This document shows, piece after piece, positions 62,721 through 64,000 of a DNA stretch of 64,000 nucleotides; the stretch's first letter is position 1; each line of letters opens with the position of its first letter. Where the stretch lies: assembly GCF_011009555.1 (NCBI RefSeq), contig NZ_QXHD01000004.1:5451035-5515034 (forward strand), written 5' to 3'. The translations under genes were made by a program, and so were the position numbers. This stretch comes from Adonisia turfae CCMR0081 (GTDB lineage Bacteria > Cyanobacteriota > Cyanobacteriia > Phormidesmidales > Phormidesmidaceae). The notes under the pieces were generated by a model. That model was not told the origin of the DNA and ran no database searches. It saw nothing but the letters and a program-made list of their open reading frames with translations.

Positions 62721-63302
62721 TTAAGTGGCTAAAGGAGTGCCGCTCAAACATGCACCAGATAAGGTGGCACCATCAAAATTGGTATTGTCCACACAGGCAC
62801 ATAACAGATTAGCTTGGGTGAAATTAGCTCCTCTTGCAACAGCACCGCTAAGATTGGCTTCTTCCAAGTCAGCGCCTGATAAATCTGCTCCAGCTAGATT
62901 TGCATTGCTTAAATCAGCATTGCGTAAAATACAGCTTGCTAAGTTTGCGCCTCGTAAGTCAGCTCCTCGTAGATCAACTGCCGTTAGGTTGAGATTACTC
63001 AAAATGGCCCCCGCTAAAAAAGCACCAGCAAAGCTGGCATTTGTTGTCTCTGCTTCCAGTAAGACTGCCCCACGCAGGTCGGCATTTCGCAGATCGGCTG
63101 CCACCAGGTTGGCACCCATTAAGTCAGCCCCACGTAAATTGGCACGAAGGTCTGATTCTTTGAGCATTGTGCCGCTGAGGTTAGCTCCTTGCAAATTGGC
63201 TTGGGCTAATTTTGCGCCGCTAAGCTCTATTCCTGCCAAATCTGCACCCATCAGCTTTTTTTTCTGTCCTTGCAGAATAGCCTCAATTTCTGATGGGGTC
63301 AT
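62721..63302 (-). CDS. Pentapeptide-repeat protein
   Basis: 193 codons, ATG overlapping the upstream stop by four bases (ATGA), so coupled to it. After a short N-terminal helix (SEIEAILQGQKKKLMG) almost the whole protein is pentapeptides of A(D/N)LxG type, about 32 repeats, making a right-handed quadrilateral beta-helix. A repeat register slip occurs near 50-55 (SDLRANLRGAD). Four cysteines lie in the C-terminal third (SCILR, LCACVD, GACLS). Such proteins are abundant in cyanobacteria and mostly uncharacterised. Cytosolic or lumenal; no signal peptide. Confidence 0.9.
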   Translation of the reverse strand: MTPSEIEAILQGQKKKLMGADLAGIELSGAKLAQANLQGANLSGTMLKESDLRANLRGADLMGANLVAADLRNADLRGAVLLEAETTNASFAGAFLAGAILSNLNLTAVDLRGADLRGANLASCILRNADLSNANLAGADLSGADLEEANLSGAVARGANFTQANLLCACVDNTNFDGATLSGACLSGTPLAT

Positions 63303-64000
63303 GAAGTAACCTCCTTAGATATTGCTGGGTGTTTCTTTTCAGTGGCTGGGGGTTTCAAGTCCTCAAGCCAAACGGTGGGTTGTTGGCTTGGGCGTTCCGG
63401 CAGCTGTAACATGCCGATTTCTGCTAAGCGGACGACGGTGCTCAACGACTCGACCAACTTCGGATCAAAGCGTCGATCGCTATGGTTTTCGCAGGCCGTT
63501 AAGGCATCTCCCAATGACATGGCAGCCCTATCGCCTCTAGCCTCGGTTAACTCTTGAAAATATGAGACTAGACCCAAAATTCGTGACTCAATGGGAATTT
63601 CTTCAGCTTTTAAACCATCGGGCGTGCCGCTACCATCCCAATACTCCAATTGATGAGTGACAATGCGACTGATGGGGGCCAATTCAGGCATGGAGGACAG
63701 GAGCTGGCCGCCTAGAGCAGCGCGATCGCGCCAGAACACCAAACTGGCTTTATCTAGCTGAGCCGCAGTTTGTTTAAAAATTTCCTTGGGGGCTTCGGCA
63801 AGGCCAATGCGGAATAGTAACCCAGCTAACCGTAAGCGGCGAAGTTGCAACGTAGGTAAGTCGAGCAACTGGCCTAGAGTCTCGGCTAGGGCTGAAACCT
63901 GGAGTGATGCGGTAGGGTTAGCTACATCCCGCTCGTCAATTTTTTGAACCATTCGCAAAAAAGCCTGGAGCTTATTGGCGGCCAAGTTGCGATTAAGTTT
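63299..64000 (-). CDS. Degenerate HD-GYP-domain protein (cut by window edge)
   Basis: The frame is open to the right edge (reading KLNRNLAANKLQAFL), so the true start is outside the window; at least 233 codons are visible. An HD-GYP fold is aligned by its C-terminal part: YWDGSGTPDGLKAEEIPIESRIL matches the DGxGYPxGLxGExIPxxARI block, and RRFDPKLVESL matches FDPxVVxxF. The metal site is lost: HD-x-GK reads FRIGLAE, the later HHE reads HQLE, GYP reads GTP. It cannot be expected to cleave cyclic di-GMP and may bind a nucleotide or protein. The pentapeptide gene is coupled to its 3' end. Confidence 0.8.
   Translation of the reverse strand, partial: KLNRNLAANKLQAFLRMVQKIDERDVANPTASLQVSALAETLGQLLDLPTLQLRRLRLAGLLFRIGLAEAPKEIFKQTAAQLDKASLVFWRDRAALGGQLLSSMPELAPISRIVTHQLEYWDGSGTPDGLKAEEIPIESRILGLVSYFQELTEARGDRAAMSLGDALTACENHSDRRFDPKLVESLSTVVRLAEIGMLQLPERPSQQPTVWLEDLKPPATEKKHPAISKEVTS

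Noticed and set aside
62725-63309. 194-codon plus-strand frame opposite the pentapeptide-repeat gene
   Set aside because: A mirror of the repeat: the antisense of A-D/N-L-x codons gives a long open frame rich in Ala, Lys, Pro and Ser. The minus-strand protein has the true repeat pattern and start.

Overview
The window is a stretch of core chromosome from a cyanobacterium. Direct evidence is the photosynthesis gene set (petB-petD for cytochrome b6f, psaE, psbO, ndhO, chlH, a high-light-inducible protein), a Ycf20 homologue, the trnW-secE-nusG-rplK-rplA-rplJ-rplL block, and more than 20 copies by eye of the octamer GCGATCGC (the HIP1 site frequent in many cyanobacteria). The gene complement and style suggest a Leptolyngbya-like filamentous genus; that placement is inference. 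No phage, plasmid, CRISPR array, rRNA operon or intact insertion sequence was seen.

Layout. 0-4.4 kb: an exopolysaccharide-type group (GT4 cut by the window edge, two GT2 enzymes, a NAGPA-like lipoprotein, a small membrane protein). 4.5-6.8 kb: a divergent pair, a site-2-protease homologue lacking its first zinc histidine and an MBL-fold protein lacking most metal ligands. 6.9-11.2 kb: ctpA with an HD phosphohydrolase, divergent from petB-petD. 11.3-17.7 kb: an anti-sigma-type ATPase, a GT4 enzyme, a zinc-ribbon membrane protein, a secreted protein, an RDD-pentapeptide protein with ycf20, and a KDPG aldolase. 17.9-30.5 kb: ftsH, pabC-like, an alpha/beta hydrolase, cax, an EEP-family protein, tsaB, an L,D-transpeptidase, lipA, mdh, ndhO, mutM and psaE. 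30.7-33.7 kb: a PilP-like lipoprotein, a SigF-type sigma factor and psbO. 34-41 kb: a GH10-like secreted protein and chlH. 41-46.6 kb: a CSP41-like epimerase, dnaK, an Hlip, ald and plsC. 46.7-53 kb: a HEAT-repeat protein, an IMPase-family protein, a gene-poor decayed or RNA-bearing stretch, an aldo/keto reductase, a ChaN-like protein and a membrane-anchored TPR/substrate-binding fusion. 53.5-58.6 kb: ribosomal protein/secE/nusG block, trnW, rplS and map. 58.7-64 kb: a SphX/PstS-type phosphate-binding protein behind a Pho-box-like array, followed on the same strand by two TonB-shaped proteins; then a small membrane protein, a pentapeptide-repeat protein and a degenerate HD-GYP protein running off the edge.

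How the genes work together. Most are housekeeping and photosynthetic: electron transport (b6f, PSI, PSII, NDH-1), photosystem maintenance (CtpA, FtsH, Hlip), chlorophyll synthesis (ChlH), translation and secretion. The less explained parts are (i) the SphX plus two TonB-shaped proteins, a possible phosphate-responsive envelope system; (ii) three proteins whose enzyme folds have lost active-site residues; (iii) a dispersed three-copy intergenic repeat with short terminal inverted repeats; (iv) two 42-bp palindromes; and (v) two candidate non-coding RNAs, one with features that recall the photosynthesis regulator PsrR1. Function calls rest on motifs read by eye; no database search was run.
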